Below are positions 8,716-19,100 of a stretch of DNA of 64,000 bases, one piece after another. How positions within the stretch are numbered: position 1 is the stretch's first letter; each line of letters starts with the position of its first letter. The stretch lies in NCBI RefSeq assembly GCF_002163755.1, contig NZ_CP015864.1, forward strand, positions 434,001-498,000, written 5' to 3'. The notes beneath the pieces are model-generated. The model saw only the letters and a list, made by a program, of their open reading frames with translations. It ran no database searches and had not been told where the DNA came from. Source of the stretch: Vibrio campbellii CAIM 519 = NBRC 15631 = ATCC 25920 (lineage in GTDB: Bacteria > Pseudomonadota > Gammaproteobacteria > Enterobacterales > Vibrionaceae). A program made the translations under genes and the position numbers.

Positions 8716-10316
8716 TGTCAGTGATCGATATCGAACGTTTGCTTACGCCAATTTCTGATGCTGCTCCAGTAGGTGAAGACGCGCGCTACGAGTTTTGCTA
8801 CGAAATGATGGAATCCGAAGTGAAGAAGTTCGGCTCATTATTTGGTGAAACGGTAGATTGGACGGTCGTTAAAACGCACGCAACAGAAGTCTTAGTGCAG
8901 CACAGTAAAGATTTAAAAGCGATCTGTTACTTGATTCGGGCACTAACGGAAGAGTTTGGCCTACAAGGTTTCGAACAAGGCTTGAAGCTGCTTAGTCATG
9001 CGTTAAGTCAGTTTGGTGGTGAGCTTTACCCTTCACGTAAGCGTGGTAGAGATGGCGCGGTAGAATGGCTAAACCATCAGTTTAAACTGGTAAGCGGTAA
9101 GTTAGCGGAAAGCCCGCAGTCTTGGGCGTTGGTTTCAAGTTGTATTTCTACTATCGAAGAAGTGCAGCGTCAGTACGACGACGTTTATCAAGATTCAGAA
9201 GCAGATTTTTTTGAGATCCGTACTCAGCTCAATATGTTATCTCAGCAAGCTGCTGTCGATGGCCAGAGCGATGACGGCTCTGCAAGTGAAGTTCAACCTG
9301 AACAAGCGCCTTCTGTGCCGGTAAGCACTACTCAACCTGAGCAAACGAATACTGCTGTTGATTCGCCAAAGCCTGAAGAGGCTCAAAGCGCACCAGTTAA
9401 GCCTCTGTCGCCAGTTCCGAAGCCAGCGCCAGTCAAGAAGGCCGTCACACAAGAAGTCGATGTTGATACGGACTTCTCATCACCGACGGCATCGAAACGT
9501 ACGCTTAAGAAAGTCGCGGAAGTGATGATTCACGCTAACCCAAGTGACCCTTTGGCATACCGAATTTATCGTCATCTGACTTGGGATGACATTGATGGTC
9601 TTCCTGATCATCAAAACAACGAAACGCCATTGAGCTTGGCGGTGTCTTCGGATCAACAGGCGGACTATCGTGACAAAGCTAATCAAGAAAGCGACATCGA
9701 CACGATTAAACGCTTGGAGCGTACATTAACTGATGCACCATTCTGGCTGACGGGGCATCACTTCGTGTACTCGATGCTCAATAACTTGGGCTTTGATGAT
9801 GCGGCCATTGCTGTAAAGCAAGAAGTGAAACGTTTTGTTGATTCATTAGAGGGCATTGAGCACCTCTCATTTAAGAATTCTATACCATTTGCAGATGAAG
9901 CAACCTTGAGCTGGTTATCGACTCAAGATGCAGCTTCTTCAACTTCTCAACCTGTAGTGCAAACAGTTGTGATCTCTGAAGAAGATTCGCTGCCGATGGA
10001 GGATATCACTCTAGAAAACCTAGGGGAATATGCCGCAGAACTTGCCCGCAAACTCGAGCTGGATAGCTCGGGACGTGGACAGTTTATGCTGTATTTACAA
10101 TTGATAGCAGCTTACCAGTCTGTTGGATTATACCCATTGTGTCTGCCTTATCTTGAGAAGGGTTGGGAAGTACAAAAAGCGTTTAATCTCGCGAGCTGGG
10201 AACCCCACTTATCGTCACAGTTAGAAGATCTGATTCGAAAAACACTCCATCAGTTATTCAGAAGTAAGGATCTTTTGCCTGAGAAGTATGAAGAGTGGCA
10301 AGCAATTTATGACTAA
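8715..10316 (+). CDS. tssA: TssA, T6SS assembly and sheath-capping protein
   Basis: A 533-residue protein with an ImpA-type N-terminal domain (about 10-130, including the motif YPSRKRGRDGAVEW). A proline- and glutamine-rich linker follows (about 180-250). The C-terminal VasJ-type helical region includes GRGQFMLYLQLIAAYQSVGL and ends near LHQLFRSKDLLPEKYEEW. TssA coordinates baseplate and tube/sheath priming. It is translationally coupled to the kinase (TAATG) and 26 bases ahead of tssB. Confidence 0.92.
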   Translation: MSVIDIERLLTPISDAAPVGEDARYEFCYEMMESEVKKFGSLFGETVDWTVVKTHATEVLVQHSKDLKAICYLIRALTEEFGLQGFEQGLKLLSHALSQFGGELYPSRKRGRDGAVEWLNHQFKLVSGKLAESPQSWALVSSCISTIEEVQRQYDDVYQDSEADFFEIRTQLNMLSQQAAVDGQSDDGSASEVQPEQAPSVPVSTTQPEQTNTAVDSPKPEEAQSAPVKPLSPVPKPAPVKKAVTQEVDVDTDFSSPTASKRTLKKVAEVMIHANPSDPLAYRIYRHLTWDDIDGLPDHQNNETPLSLAVSSDQQADYRDKANQESDIDTIKRLERTLTDAPFWLTGHHFVYSMLNNLGFDDAAIAVKQEVKRFVDSLEGIEHLSFKNSIPFADEATLSWLSTQDAASSTSQPVVQTVVISEEDSLPMEDITLENLGEYAAELARKLELDSSGRGQFMLYLQLIAAYQSVGLYPLCLPYLEKGWEVQKAFNLASWEPHLSSQLEDLIRKTLHQLFRSKDLLPEKYEEWQAIYD

Positions 10317-10342
10317 TTAAAGAGTTAAATAAGGAACTAATT

Positions 10343-10849
10343 ATGTCACGTGACGGCTCGGTGGCTCCTAAAGAGCGAATTAATATCCGTTATGTTCCAG
10401 CAACTGGTGATACGCAAGACGACGTAGAACTGCCGCTGAGCATGATGGTGGTTGGTGACTTTACTGCACGTGCAGATGAGACGCCTATCGAAGAACGTAC
10501 TCCAATCAATATCGACAAAGACAACTTTAACGAAGTGCTAGAAGGCATGTCTCCAAACGTTAAAGTGAACGTTGAAAACCGCCTTTCTGACGAAGAAGGC
10601 GGCCAAATCGGTGTTGATCTAACGTTCCAAAACATGAAGGACTTCTCTCCTGAAGCGATCGCGAAAAGCGTACCTGAGCTAAACAGCTTGCTTGAGCTTC
10701 GCGAAGCGTTGGTTGCACTGAAAGGCCCTCTAGGTAACGTTCCTGCGTTCCGTAAGAAGATCGCATCGGTTCTTCAAGACGAAGAAGCGAGAAAGAAACT
10801 GTTGGATGAACTAAGCATTGGCGACGACCAAGAAGCGAAAGAAGAGTAA
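10343..10849 (+). CDS. tssB: TssB (VipA) contractile sheath small subunit
   Basis: A 168-residue protein with the family signature INIRYVPATGD, ELPLSMMVVGDFTARAD and the C-terminal LLELREALVALKGPLGNVPAFRK. TssB interdigitates with TssC to form the contractile sheath in the cytoplasm. The length is normal for the family. A clear Shine-Dalgarno (AAGGAACTAATTATG) supports the start, and tssC follows 8 bases after the stop. Confidence 0.97.
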   Translation: MSRDGSVAPKERINIRYVPATGDTQDDVELPLSMMVVGDFTARADETPIEERTPINIDKDNFNEVLEGMSPNVKVNVENRLSDEEGGQIGVDLTFQNMKDFSPEAIAKSVPELNSLLELREALVALKGPLGNVPAFRKKIASVLQDEEARKKLLDELSIGDDQEAKEE

Positions 10850-10857
10850 GGGATATC

Positions 10858-12333
10858 ATGTCTGCAGAAGCACAAGCTCCAGAACAAGAAGCAGCCTTAG
10901 TTGAATCAGGCTCACTTCTGGATAGCATTCTTAACGAAACTCGTTTAAAGCCAAGTGATGAAGGTTTTGACGTTGCAAAACGCGGCGTAGAAGCGTTCAT
11001 CAGTGAGCTACTAAGCAGCTCGAACACAGAGAAAGTAGACCAATCTTTGGTTGACCTAATGATCTCTGAAATCGATCAAAAACTGTCTAAGCAAGTTGAT
11101 GCGATTCTTCACAGCGAAGAAGTTCAAGCGATTGAGTCAACGTGGCGTGGTCTTAAGTACCTTGTTGATCACACTGACTTCCGTGAGAACATTCAAATTG
11201 AACTGATTTCTGCGAAGAAAGATGAAGTACTTGATGACTTCGAAGACGCTCCAGAAGTGGTGAAGTCTGGTCTTTACAAACAGATCTACACACGTGAATA
11301 CGGTCAATTTGGTGGTAAACCAGTTGGTGCTGTTATCTGTGATTTCGCGATGTCAGCGTCCTCTCCAGATATTAAGTTGATGGAATACATGGCGAACGTG
11401 GGTGCAATGTCTCATGCACCTTTCATCACGTCTGCTTCGGCTAAGTTCTTTGGTCTAGATAGCTACGAAGAGCTACCAAACCTGAAAGACCTTAAGTCAG
11501 TATTCGAAGGCCCACAATACGCGAAATGGCGCGGTCTACGTGAACACGAAGATGCACGTTACCTAGGTCTATGTACGTCTCGCTTTATGCTACGTACGCC
11601 TTACTCAGTAGAAGATAACCCAATTAAGGCGTTTGACTACGATGAGCAAGTTACAGATGGCCACGATAACTACCTATGGGGTAACTCTGCGTACGCAATG
11701 GCTTCTAAGATAAGTGAGTCATTTGCTAAGTACCGTTGGTGTCCAAACATCATTGGTCCTCAAAGTGGTGGTGCAGTTCAAGACCTGCCGGTTTACAACT
11801 TTGAAGCAATGGGTCAAATTGAAACTAAGATCCCAACTGAGATCCTTGTTTCTGACCGTCGTGAGTACGAACTAGCAGAAGAGGGCTTTATTGCTCTAAC
11901 CATGCGTAAAGGTTCTGACAACGCGGCATTCTTCTCTGCTAACTCTGTTCAAAAGCCAAAAGTGTTTGCGAACACGCCAGAAGGCAAACAAGCAGAGATG
12001 AACTACAAGCTAGGTACTCAGCTTCCTTACATGTTCATCATCAACCGTCTGGCACACTACATCAAAGTGCTACAGCGTGAGCAAATCGGTTCTTGGAAAG
12101 AGCGTTCTGACCTAGAAATCGAACTGAACAAGTGGATCCGTCAATACGTTTCTGATCAGGAAAACCCGCCAGCGGAAGTTCGTGGGCGTCGTCCACTGCG
12201 TGCTGCTAAGGTTGAGGTATCAGACGTAGAAGGCGATCCAGGCTGGTACAAAGTATCAATGTCTGTCCGTCCTCACTTCAAGTACATGGGCGCAAGCTTC
12301 GACTTGTCTCTAGTGGGTAAACTAGACCAGTAA
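10858..12333 (+). CDS. tssC: TssC (VipB) contractile sheath large subunit
   Basis: A 491-residue protein of normal length carrying the TssC hallmarks: AIESTWRGLKYLVDHTDF, GAVICDFAMSAS, YAKWRGLREHEDARYLGL and LPYMFIINRLAHYIKVLQ, with the C-terminal domain around GRRPLRAAKVEVSDVEGDPG. It forms the sheath with TssB. AAGGGATATCATG provides the ribosome site. The codon usage is highly optimised, like hcp and tssB, as expected for abundant structural proteins. A terminator-like stem follows the stop. Confidence 0.97.
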   Translation: MSAEAQAPEQEAALVESGSLLDSILNETRLKPSDEGFDVAKRGVEAFISELLSSSNTEKVDQSLVDLMISEIDQKLSKQVDAILHSEEVQAIESTWRGLKYLVDHTDFRENIQIELISAKKDEVLDDFEDAPEVVKSGLYKQIYTREYGQFGGKPVGAVICDFAMSASSPDIKLMEYMANVGAMSHAPFITSASAKFFGLDSYEELPNLKDLKSVFEGPQYAKWRGLREHEDARYLGLCTSRFMLRTPYSVEDNPIKAFDYDEQVTDGHDNYLWGNSAYAMASKISESFAKYRWCPNIIGPQSGGAVQDLPVYNFEAMGQIETKIPTEILVSDRREYELAEEGFIALTMRKGSDNAAFFSANSVQKPKVFANTPEGKQAEMNYKLGTQLPYMFIINRLAHYIKVLQREQIGSWKERSDLEIELNKWIRQYVSDQENPPAEVRGRRPLRAAKVEVSDVEGDPGWYKVSMSVRPHFKYMGASFDLSLVGKLDQ

Positions 12334-12352
12334 CCCATTACTGAAACCATCA

Positions 12353-12381
12353 AGCAGCCAGTGAAGACTGGCTGCTTTTTT
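12353..12381 (+). terminator. Terminator-like stem inside the tss operon, after tssC
   Basis: AGCAGCCAGT, loop GAAG, ACTGGCTGCT, then a run of T. This is a perfect 10-bp stem with a U-tract, i.e. a good intrinsic terminator, yet tssE-tssF-tssG continue 14 bases later in the same direction. It probably attenuates transcription so that the sheath proteins exceed the baseplate proteins. Confidence 0.75.
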
Positions 12382-12394
12382 CGTAGGACCGAAC

Positions 12395-12805
12395 ATGGAA
12401 AAAGGTTATCGTCTTTTAGAGCGAATTGAGTTGGGTGAGCCAAAAAATTGCTACGAGAAAGTAGTGTCTCATAAGCATTTGATCGAATCCATACACTCTC
12501 ACCTCGCTGATTTGCTGAATACCCACTCTGGTAATGCAATGATCGACAATGAATATGGCCTGCCAGATTTTAACGACGTGCTTTCCAATAACACGAACCT
12601 CGTTCGTCACATTCAACAAAACATCACATCAACCATAGAACGCTTTGAACCGCGACTGCTGAATGTCGAGGTTCATTACCGTGAAGACCACCATAACCCA
12701 TTACAACTCGGCTTTGGTATTCGCGGCGAAGTTTCCCATAACGGCGGTAAAGTCCCAATGTCGATCGATGTCTACATGGGAACCGACGGCCAATTTAACG
12801 TTTAG
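12395..12805 (+). CDS. tssE: TssE, gp25-like baseplate protein
   Basis: A 136-residue protein of the gp25/GPW family. Visible segments are LLERIELGEP near the start, NEYGLPDFND in the middle and VEVHYREDHHNPLQLGFGIRGEV near the end. TssE is part of the TssEFG baseplate wedge that nucleates sheath polymerisation. It sits just after the attenuator-like stem behind tssC, and tssF starts 10 bases beyond its stop. Confidence 0.93.
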   Translation: MEKGYRLLERIELGEPKNCYEKVVSHKHLIESIHSHLADLLNTHSGNAMIDNEYGLPDFNDVLSNNTNLVRHIQQNITSTIERFEPRLLNVEVHYREDHHNPLQLGFGIRGEVSHNGGKVPMSIDVYMGTDGQFNV

Positions 12806-12815
12806 TAGGTGCCAC

Positions 12816-14564
12816 TTGAGTAACAGTAAATACTTTCAAGATGAACTCACGTATTTGCGCGAGTCGGGTAGTGAGTTTGCCAAATATCATCCGAAGTTAA
12901 CTCACTTTCTCTCTGAAGGAACCTTCGACCCAGACGTCGAGCGACTGCTGGAAGGTTTCGCTTTTCTGACTGGGCGTATTCGAGAGAAGATCGACGACGA
13001 ACTGCCAGAACTGACGCAATCTCTGATGACTTTGCTGTGGCCGCATTACATGCGTTCAATTCCGTCTTTGTGCATCAGTGAGCTAAAACCGCATACCGGA
13101 AGTGTTACTGAGAAAACGGTGGTAAAACGTGGTGCAGAAATGGCCAGTGAGCAAGTCGAGGGCACGCAATGCCTTTTCCGCACTTGCTACGATGTGAACC
13201 TATACCCAATCACGATAACCAATATTGAACAAACCAACAGCCGCACCAGTTCAGCGGTTGATGTAACGTTGTCGACGGAGCATGGTCTAGAGCTGTCTCG
13301 AATTGGTTTAGATACGTTGCGTTTGCACTTGCATGGTGAAATTTATGTTACTCGCACTGTGTTTCTCTGGCTGTTCCGCTACTTGGATTACGTGGAGCTG
13401 GATGTCGGTGGCGGCTACAAACATCGCTTGGGGCCAGAATATGTCAAGCCGGTAGGGCATGAAGAAGACGAAGCGCTGCTGCCTTATAGCAAAAACTCTT
13501 TCGCAGGATACCGCTTGTTGCAAGAGTTTTTCTCTTTGCCTGAGAAGTTCATGTTCTTCGATATTCAAGGTCTAGAGTGGTTAAAAGGCATTCCTCAGCG
13601 CAGTACAGTGAAAGTGAAATTCTTCTTTAAGCGCGCATTGCCATCAGAGGTTGTGCTTAAAGATAAACACTTCAGGCTGCATTGTACCCCTGCTGTGAAC
13701 TTATTTGAAAAAGATGGCGATCCAATTCGTTTGGAGCATCGTCGCAATGAATACAAAGTACGCCCTCAAAGCAATACTCAAGACCACTATGAAGTCTACG
13801 GAATTGAGCAGGTCGAGAGTTGGAGCAAAGACGAGCGTCGCCGTAAACCATTGATCGAATTCGAATCGTTTGAGCACCAAATTAACCAGCGTGATAAGCG
13901 AGAGTTCTACAAATCAAAAGTCGGCGAGCGAGTAAGCGGAAGAGGGTTAGAGCGCTATATTTCGTTCCATACGCATAATGGTGATATTGCGGATTTAGGT
14001 ACAGAAACCGTACTGATGAAACTGCAATGCAGCAACGCCGATCTAGCTGAACGCCTTTCAGTGGGCGACATTACTTATGCGACCCACAAATCGCCGACGT
14101 ATGCGACATTTAAAAACATCACCAAGCCGACACAATCGGTGAGCCCACAGGTGAACGGCGAGCTTCAGTGGCAGCTGATCGCCAATATGTCACTTAACTA
14201 TTTGTCACTGGCGAACATTGATGTGTTGAAAGTACTGCTCTCGACATACGACTTCCACTCTCGTGTCGATAGACAAGCTCATCGTGCGTCGATACACCGA
14301 CTCGATGGTATTGTTTCGTCTGAGATGAAACCGATTGACCGCGTGTTCCGTGGCGTATCTGTACGTGGTAACCAATTTAAGCTGGTGACCAATTCGAAGT
14401 TCTTCGTAAATGAAGGCGATATGTTCCTGATGGCAACCGTACTCAATGAATTCATCCGTTTGTATTCGAGTGTGAACTCCTTTACTGAATTGGAGGTGTT
14501 TGATGAAGCGACAGGTGAAGTGTACAACTGGGCAAGCCTGATTGGACAGCAGACGATTCTATGA
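12816..14564 (+). CDS. tssF: TssF baseplate protein
   Basis: A 582-residue protein of normal TssF length. The start is assigned to the TTG at 12,816, where AGGT lies six bases upstream and the N-terminus reads LSNSKYFQDELTYLRESG, the typical TssF opening. Using a start further upstream would run through tssE. Other signatures are FAFLTGRIREKIDDELPELT and LWPHYMRSIPSL near residue 70. It forms the wedge with TssE, TssG and TssK. The stop overlaps the tssG start (ATGA). Confidence 0.93.
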   Translation: MSNSKYFQDELTYLRESGSEFAKYHPKLTHFLSEGTFDPDVERLLEGFAFLTGRIREKIDDELPELTQSLMTLLWPHYMRSIPSLCISELKPHTGSVTEKTVVKRGAEMASEQVEGTQCLFRTCYDVNLYPITITNIEQTNSRTSSAVDVTLSTEHGLELSRIGLDTLRLHLHGEIYVTRTVFLWLFRYLDYVELDVGGGYKHRLGPEYVKPVGHEEDEALLPYSKNSFAGYRLLQEFFSLPEKFMFFDIQGLEWLKGIPQRSTVKVKFFFKRALPSEVVLKDKHFRLHCTPAVNLFEKDGDPIRLEHRRNEYKVRPQSNTQDHYEVYGIEQVESWSKDERRRKPLIEFESFEHQINQRDKREFYKSKVGERVSGRGLERYISFHTHNGDIADLGTETVLMKLQCSNADLAERLSVGDITYATHKSPTYATFKNITKPTQSVSPQVNGELQWQLIANMSLNYLSLANIDVLKVLLSTYDFHSRVDRQAHRASIHRLDGIVSSEMKPIDRVFRGVSVRGNQFKLVTNSKFFVNEGDMFLMATVLNEFIRLYSSVNSFTELEVFDEATGEVYNWASLIGQQTIL

Positions 14565-15559
14565 TTACAACACTTACTGACAAGTCGTATGAGTTCAGCT
14601 TCTATCAAGCGGTATTGTTGCTTGAGAAGCACTACCAGCTAGAGCCAAATTCTAACTTTGTCGCGGTTGGTGAGAACAAGTACTTCCACCAAGAGCGCAT
14701 AGAGTTTAGTGTCTCGCCGAGTATGGCTTTTCCAAAGAGTGATATGGAATTTATCACTCACATGGAAAGAAATGGGCAACAGTATTCGCGCGTCGAGACG
14801 AACTTTTTAGGTTTACATGGGTCAAGTTCGCCATTGCCAGCGTCGTATACCGAAAAGCTTGCTGGTCGTGACCCAGATGATAACCCGGTAAAAGACTTCT
14901 TTGATTTCTTCCACAATCGTTACACTAGCTTGCTGTACCGTGTCTGGAAGAAATACCGTTATCACGTGCAGTACCAAAGCGGCGCAAGTGACGCATTCTC
15001 AGGGCGGATCCTGCATTTGGCCGGCCTGTCTGATGTCATGCAAGATTGCGATGTCGCGGAGTTAGATCGAGCAAAGATCCTCTCTTATGTTAACCAGCTG
15101 TCTACCCGCACACGATCTCCTAAGCTGATTTCCGGTATTGTTTCCCATTACTTCTCGCTACCGAGTGTACGAATCGAAGAGTGGGTGTATCGACGAGTAG
15201 ACATTGCAGAAAGTCAACGCAACAAGCTTAACCGTGCCAACTGTGTATTAGGGCAGACCTTACATTTGGGGCAAAGTATTGCGGATTTGAACGGCAAATT
15301 TAACTTGTGCATCGACAACATTGATTTTGAGACGTTTAGGCAATTTTCCTACGATGGCGAGCTGCACAAGACGCTGGTGGGATTGATGCGTTTTATTCTA
15401 CGCGACCCGATGTCTTGGGACCTTAAGCTAACTGTGAATCTCGATTCTATCCCAGAGAATCAGTTGGGTAATGGGGAAGGGAATCAGTTGGGTCAAACCT
15501 TTTGGCTTGGTAACCCAGGTGAGAAAGATGCCAAGATACGTTTGATTGGTAGCATATAG
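14561..15559 (+). CDS. tssG: TssG baseplate protein
   Basis: A 332-residue protein with TssG features: SFYQAVLLLEKHY near the N-terminus, NFLGLHGSSSPLPASYTE, FFDFFHNRYTSLLYRVWKKYRY, and the conserved LGQTLHLGQSI in the C-terminal half. It is translationally coupled to tssF through a 4-base overlap. It is the last gene of this rightward run and is followed by a strong bidirectional terminator. Confidence 0.93.
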   Translation: MITTLTDKSYEFSFYQAVLLLEKHYQLEPNSNFVAVGENKYFHQERIEFSVSPSMAFPKSDMEFITHMERNGQQYSRVETNFLGLHGSSSPLPASYTEKLAGRDPDDNPVKDFFDFFHNRYTSLLYRVWKKYRYHVQYQSGASDAFSGRILHLAGLSDVMQDCDVAELDRAKILSYVNQLSTRTRSPKLISGIVSHYFSLPSVRIEEWVYRRVDIAESQRNKLNRANCVLGQTLHLGQSIADLNGKFNLCIDNIDFETFRQFSYDGELHKTLVGLMRFILRDPMSWDLKLTVNLDSIPENQLGNGEGNQLGQTFWLGNPGEKDAKIRLIGSI

Positions 15560-15593
15560 CATTGGCTGCCAGGAATTCGAAAATTGAAGTACA

Positions 15594-15622
15594 AAAAAGC
15601 CGCGATTGACTCGCGGCTTTTT
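15594..15622. terminator. Bidirectional terminator between tssG and the regulator gene
   Basis: AAAAAGCCGCG, loop ATTGACT, CGCGGCTTTTT. The A-tract and T-tract on the two sides make it functional for both the rightward tssG transcript and the leftward vasL-tssM-regulator transcript. Confidence 0.85.
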
Positions 15623-15658
15623 AGTCTGAAAAGAACGTTCGGCGGGAACCTAAAAAAC

Positions 15659-16111
15659 TTATCGACTAATTGGTTGGTGGAGTACCACTGTTGTGTCGAG
15701 TTTCTGAATTCCGCTAAAAGATTCAATTTCATTACATAGGTGGTGAATAGACTGCAAGTCAGGTGCTTCGATGAGAGCAATAATGTCGAAGCTACCCCCC
15801 ACAACGCTGGTCAATCGTACCTCTGGAATCTCTTTAAGGGCGTTCGTTACTTCATTTTTCTTGCCCTTTTCACAAGAGATCAGCAGATAGCTGGCAGCTT
15901 TGCGACCCTCATTTTCAACACGGATCTGAGCAGTGTAGCCCTTGATGATCCCTGTCTTTTCCAACCTATTGATTCTTTCTGCAACAGCAGTACGAGACAA
16001 ACCGATATTTCGTGATAGATTCGCAATCGACTCTCGTCCGTTAGATAACAGACTGGATAGTATTTTGCGGTCTAACTTGTCTAAGCCTTGTAAAGTCATG
16101 TTCGAAATCAT
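15659..16111 (-). CDS. AsnC/Lrp family transcriptional regulator in the T6SS locus
   Basis: A 150-residue Lrp/AsnC protein: an N-terminal helix-turn-helix (LDRKILSSLLSNGR, then LSRTAVAERINRLEKTGII, about residues 12-60) and a C-terminal RAM ligand-binding/oligomerisation domain (VRLTSVVGGSFDIIALIE). It is the last gene of the leftward vasL-tssM run, 32 bases behind tssM. A regulator at this syntenic place exists in the V. parahaemolyticus T6SS1 cluster (VP1407, from memory) and is reported to affect that system. A local regulatory role is therefore likely; its ligand and operators are not evident. Confidence 0.88.
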   Translation of the reverse strand: MISNMTLQGLDKLDRKILSSLLSNGRESIANLSRNIGLSRTAVAERINRLEKTGIIKGYTAQIRVENEGRKAASYLLISCEKGKKNEVTNALKEIPEVRLTSVVGGSFDIIALIEAPDLQSIHHLCNEIESFSGIQKLDTTVVLHQPISR

Positions 16112-16143
16112 TTGTTCTGCCTATTCTGGTTTTTATATTGTTA

Positions 16144-19100
16144 TTAAATCGACTCAGGGAGTGTAAAGTTATACAGCTCGGCAAGAGTGAATGGGTTTTT
16201 CTGTGTCAAAGGAGTGATACGAAGGCTCAAGTCCCTTCCAGACACTTTTATGTCACTGACGAAGCTACCGTTATGAGTGTTTGTCAGGGTCGAATCACCT
16301 AGCAATCTGTATATCGCCCACTGACCACTCTTATTAAGAACGTGCTGTTTGCCCTCGTCTGTCACATCTTGGATCGTGATACTAATGTTGAAGTCACCGT
16401 TCTGCGGCGGCCACTCCATCTCACGAATTCGGCTCGGACCATGATAGTAGTTGATATCCGTGTCTGAAATTTTCAGACTGGCTCGGATAGCACTGGAATC
16501 AAGGTCTAATACTTTCGCGCTGAACGGGATATAAACTCGGTTTGTGCTCTTGTTGATCAACGTATCACGGATAACGTTGTAATTGCGCAATTGCACCAAT
16601 AGGGCAGGCGAAAGAGGCATTGTCTCGCCATCTACCTGCTTTGGTGTCCACAAGTTTGTATCGTAGAACGGTGCGAAGTTCTTCTGAATAAACGTATCTA
16701 ATAAACCACCTGATGCGAACAACAGCTCGAAGTCTTCAATCGAAATCTCTTCTGTCGCGTTCAGATCAAATGGGTATTTGCCAAGCCCTAGCTCTTTAAA
16801 CTTGGTGTAAATCTCGCTGTACCATTGGGTTTGAATGCCTTTTGCTGACTCAGCAATCATCACTGACCAGCTTTGCTGTACCACATCAAGTAACCAGCTA
16901 CGCACTGGCTCTGGAGACTTCTGCGCAATCTGCTTCAGTTTGATAAGCGGATCCGCTTCTGTACTGTTCATGCGGTGCTGCGCTGCTGCAAGTGCGGCCA
17001 TTTGTGGATCTGGCGCATCAGCGATGTCTTTCATGTAAGTACGAACACGGCTTAATGCTGCAATGGTTTCATCCCATGGAGTCGGGGAGTTAGGTGTCTC
17101 ACTGACTTGAAGTTGGTTTAACAAGTGGAAGGCTTGCTCAACACGCTTCATCAGTAAGTAATCTGGCTGTACGGCTTCTTCTACTGCTTCTGAGGCCGTA
17201 TCTGCAACTTCCGCTAGCTTAGGGTTTACATTGGCAATTAATGCATTCTTTTCACCAACCGGAGAAAACTGGGTGTTCGCGTACACTTGTTTTAATACCG
17301 TGGTCATCGGAGAAGACGGACCAGAAATCAGGTCGATTGCATTCGTTAAGTCTCCCACATTGCTGTAGTGCTGTACTTTCAGTTCACTCAGTGCATTACG
17401 CCAGTAGTTGATGTAGTCATCGGTGTACTTCTTACGTACCTGAGTTTTAAACTTATCCTGCTCTTGTTTCGTAGGGATCACGTGATTAGACAAGCCAAGA
17501 ACCCAGTTATCGCTGATAACTTGCTGTGACATCAGGTCCACACGAGGGCGATAGAAGGTGCTAAAGCCAGTGGACGTGTAGACTTTGTCAATCACTAAGC
17601 GGTTGTCGTCTAGCGGTTCGTTAAACACGTTGTTGAACTCAAAGCCAACAGCGCGTTGAAGATCTAGCGTACCAAGGTCGATAGCATCGGCTTGATTCAA
17701 AATACCCGCATAAACAAGGTCGACGTTAGAGTTCGCCAGTAATGAACGGCGAGTGGCACGAACAATGTCCATATTGATATCAACAGGCGCAAACTGAGTG
17801 CGGAAATAAGCGTCTAAATAGCGCATTGCCTGGTTTACGACATCCGGCTTGTCGCTCAAATCATTAAGGGTTTGCAAGGTCTGGCGACGTAGGAACTGAA
17901 TGTCACGCTTTGAGCGATCGTTCAGCATCAAGTAGCCTTTTAGCAATGGCAGTGTCGCGGCAACGTCATGTTGGTTGTGCGTCAACTCTAGACGGTAACC
18001 TCTCTCCACAACGGGCATAAGCTGTTGTGCCACTTCTTTAAGCAGTGCTTCGTAAGCCAGACGTGTGCTTTGGTCCAAGCGGCTAATGTTCAGTGGAAGT
18101 ACTTCTTCATCTAGAGCTCGAGAGCCTTCTAGCCATGCACTGTACGAAGGTTGAATAGCGCGAGTGGCGTTTACGAGAAGCTGATTGAAGCTTGCTTCTT
18201 GTTCAACCTGACCGTTGTCATCAATACCAAGCAATTGGTTAATCACACGCAAGTTACTGTCTAGTGTGGTAACAAAGAAGTAGGTACCGCCAGCCAACAA
18301 GATCACGGACGCTAACATGGCCAAATGACTTTGACGTTGGATTAAGCGTAGATACGTTTTATTTTCACCCGCAAAGTCGCTCTCAGGTAAAATCTGAGAG
18401 TCAATTAGGAAGCGAGAGAAGTAAGGCGTTTCTGTCAACTGCGTGTGCTCTGAAGCAATGATCGGCAGATTAAAGTAATTGCTGCAGCTTTTTGCTAACA
18501 GGTTGTATTTACGACCACCTTGTAAGCTAGAGCAGAAGAAGATCTCACGAATGTCGAGCGAGTAAGCGCCGCTGTTCGCATCGCAAAGACGTTCAAGAAC
18601 GTAACTGATTTCTGCTTGGCAAAGCTCGAACTGTTTCGGAAATGACAGAATTGCTTGCTTTTCATCGATGTCTGTCGAATTTGCAGAAGCGTCCAGAGCA
18701 TTGCTTTCCAGTACTTTCACCAGATTACGGTAACCATCTCGGTAGTACTCAGTGATGACGCCTTTCGCTTCTTTAAGAGGAATAGAAAGGAACTCCACAC
18801 GAGTTTTCAGAGAACTGAAATGTACGTACTCCTTGAAACCGTCCAACTTATCAAGCTTAGACATCATCAAATAAACTGGTAGTGCCGATGATGTTTTTTC
18901 GCTAATAGAACTTAGGCGCTGCAATAGTGCGGTAATGGTGTAATCTTTTTGCTCCGGTTCTGAGACGATCATGAACTCAAAGTCAGTAAAAAATAAACAG
19001 CCAGAAAACGGTTTTCTTGGACGGTGACGAATAACTTCATCAACAAACGTGTTCCACAATGAAGCATCGCTACTGGATACTTCTTGGAATACGAGGCGTT

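Noticed and set aside
12663..12815. 51-codon upstream extension of tssF.
   Set aside because: It reads through tssE in another frame; the TTG at 12,816 has a proper ribosome site and the conserved N-terminus.
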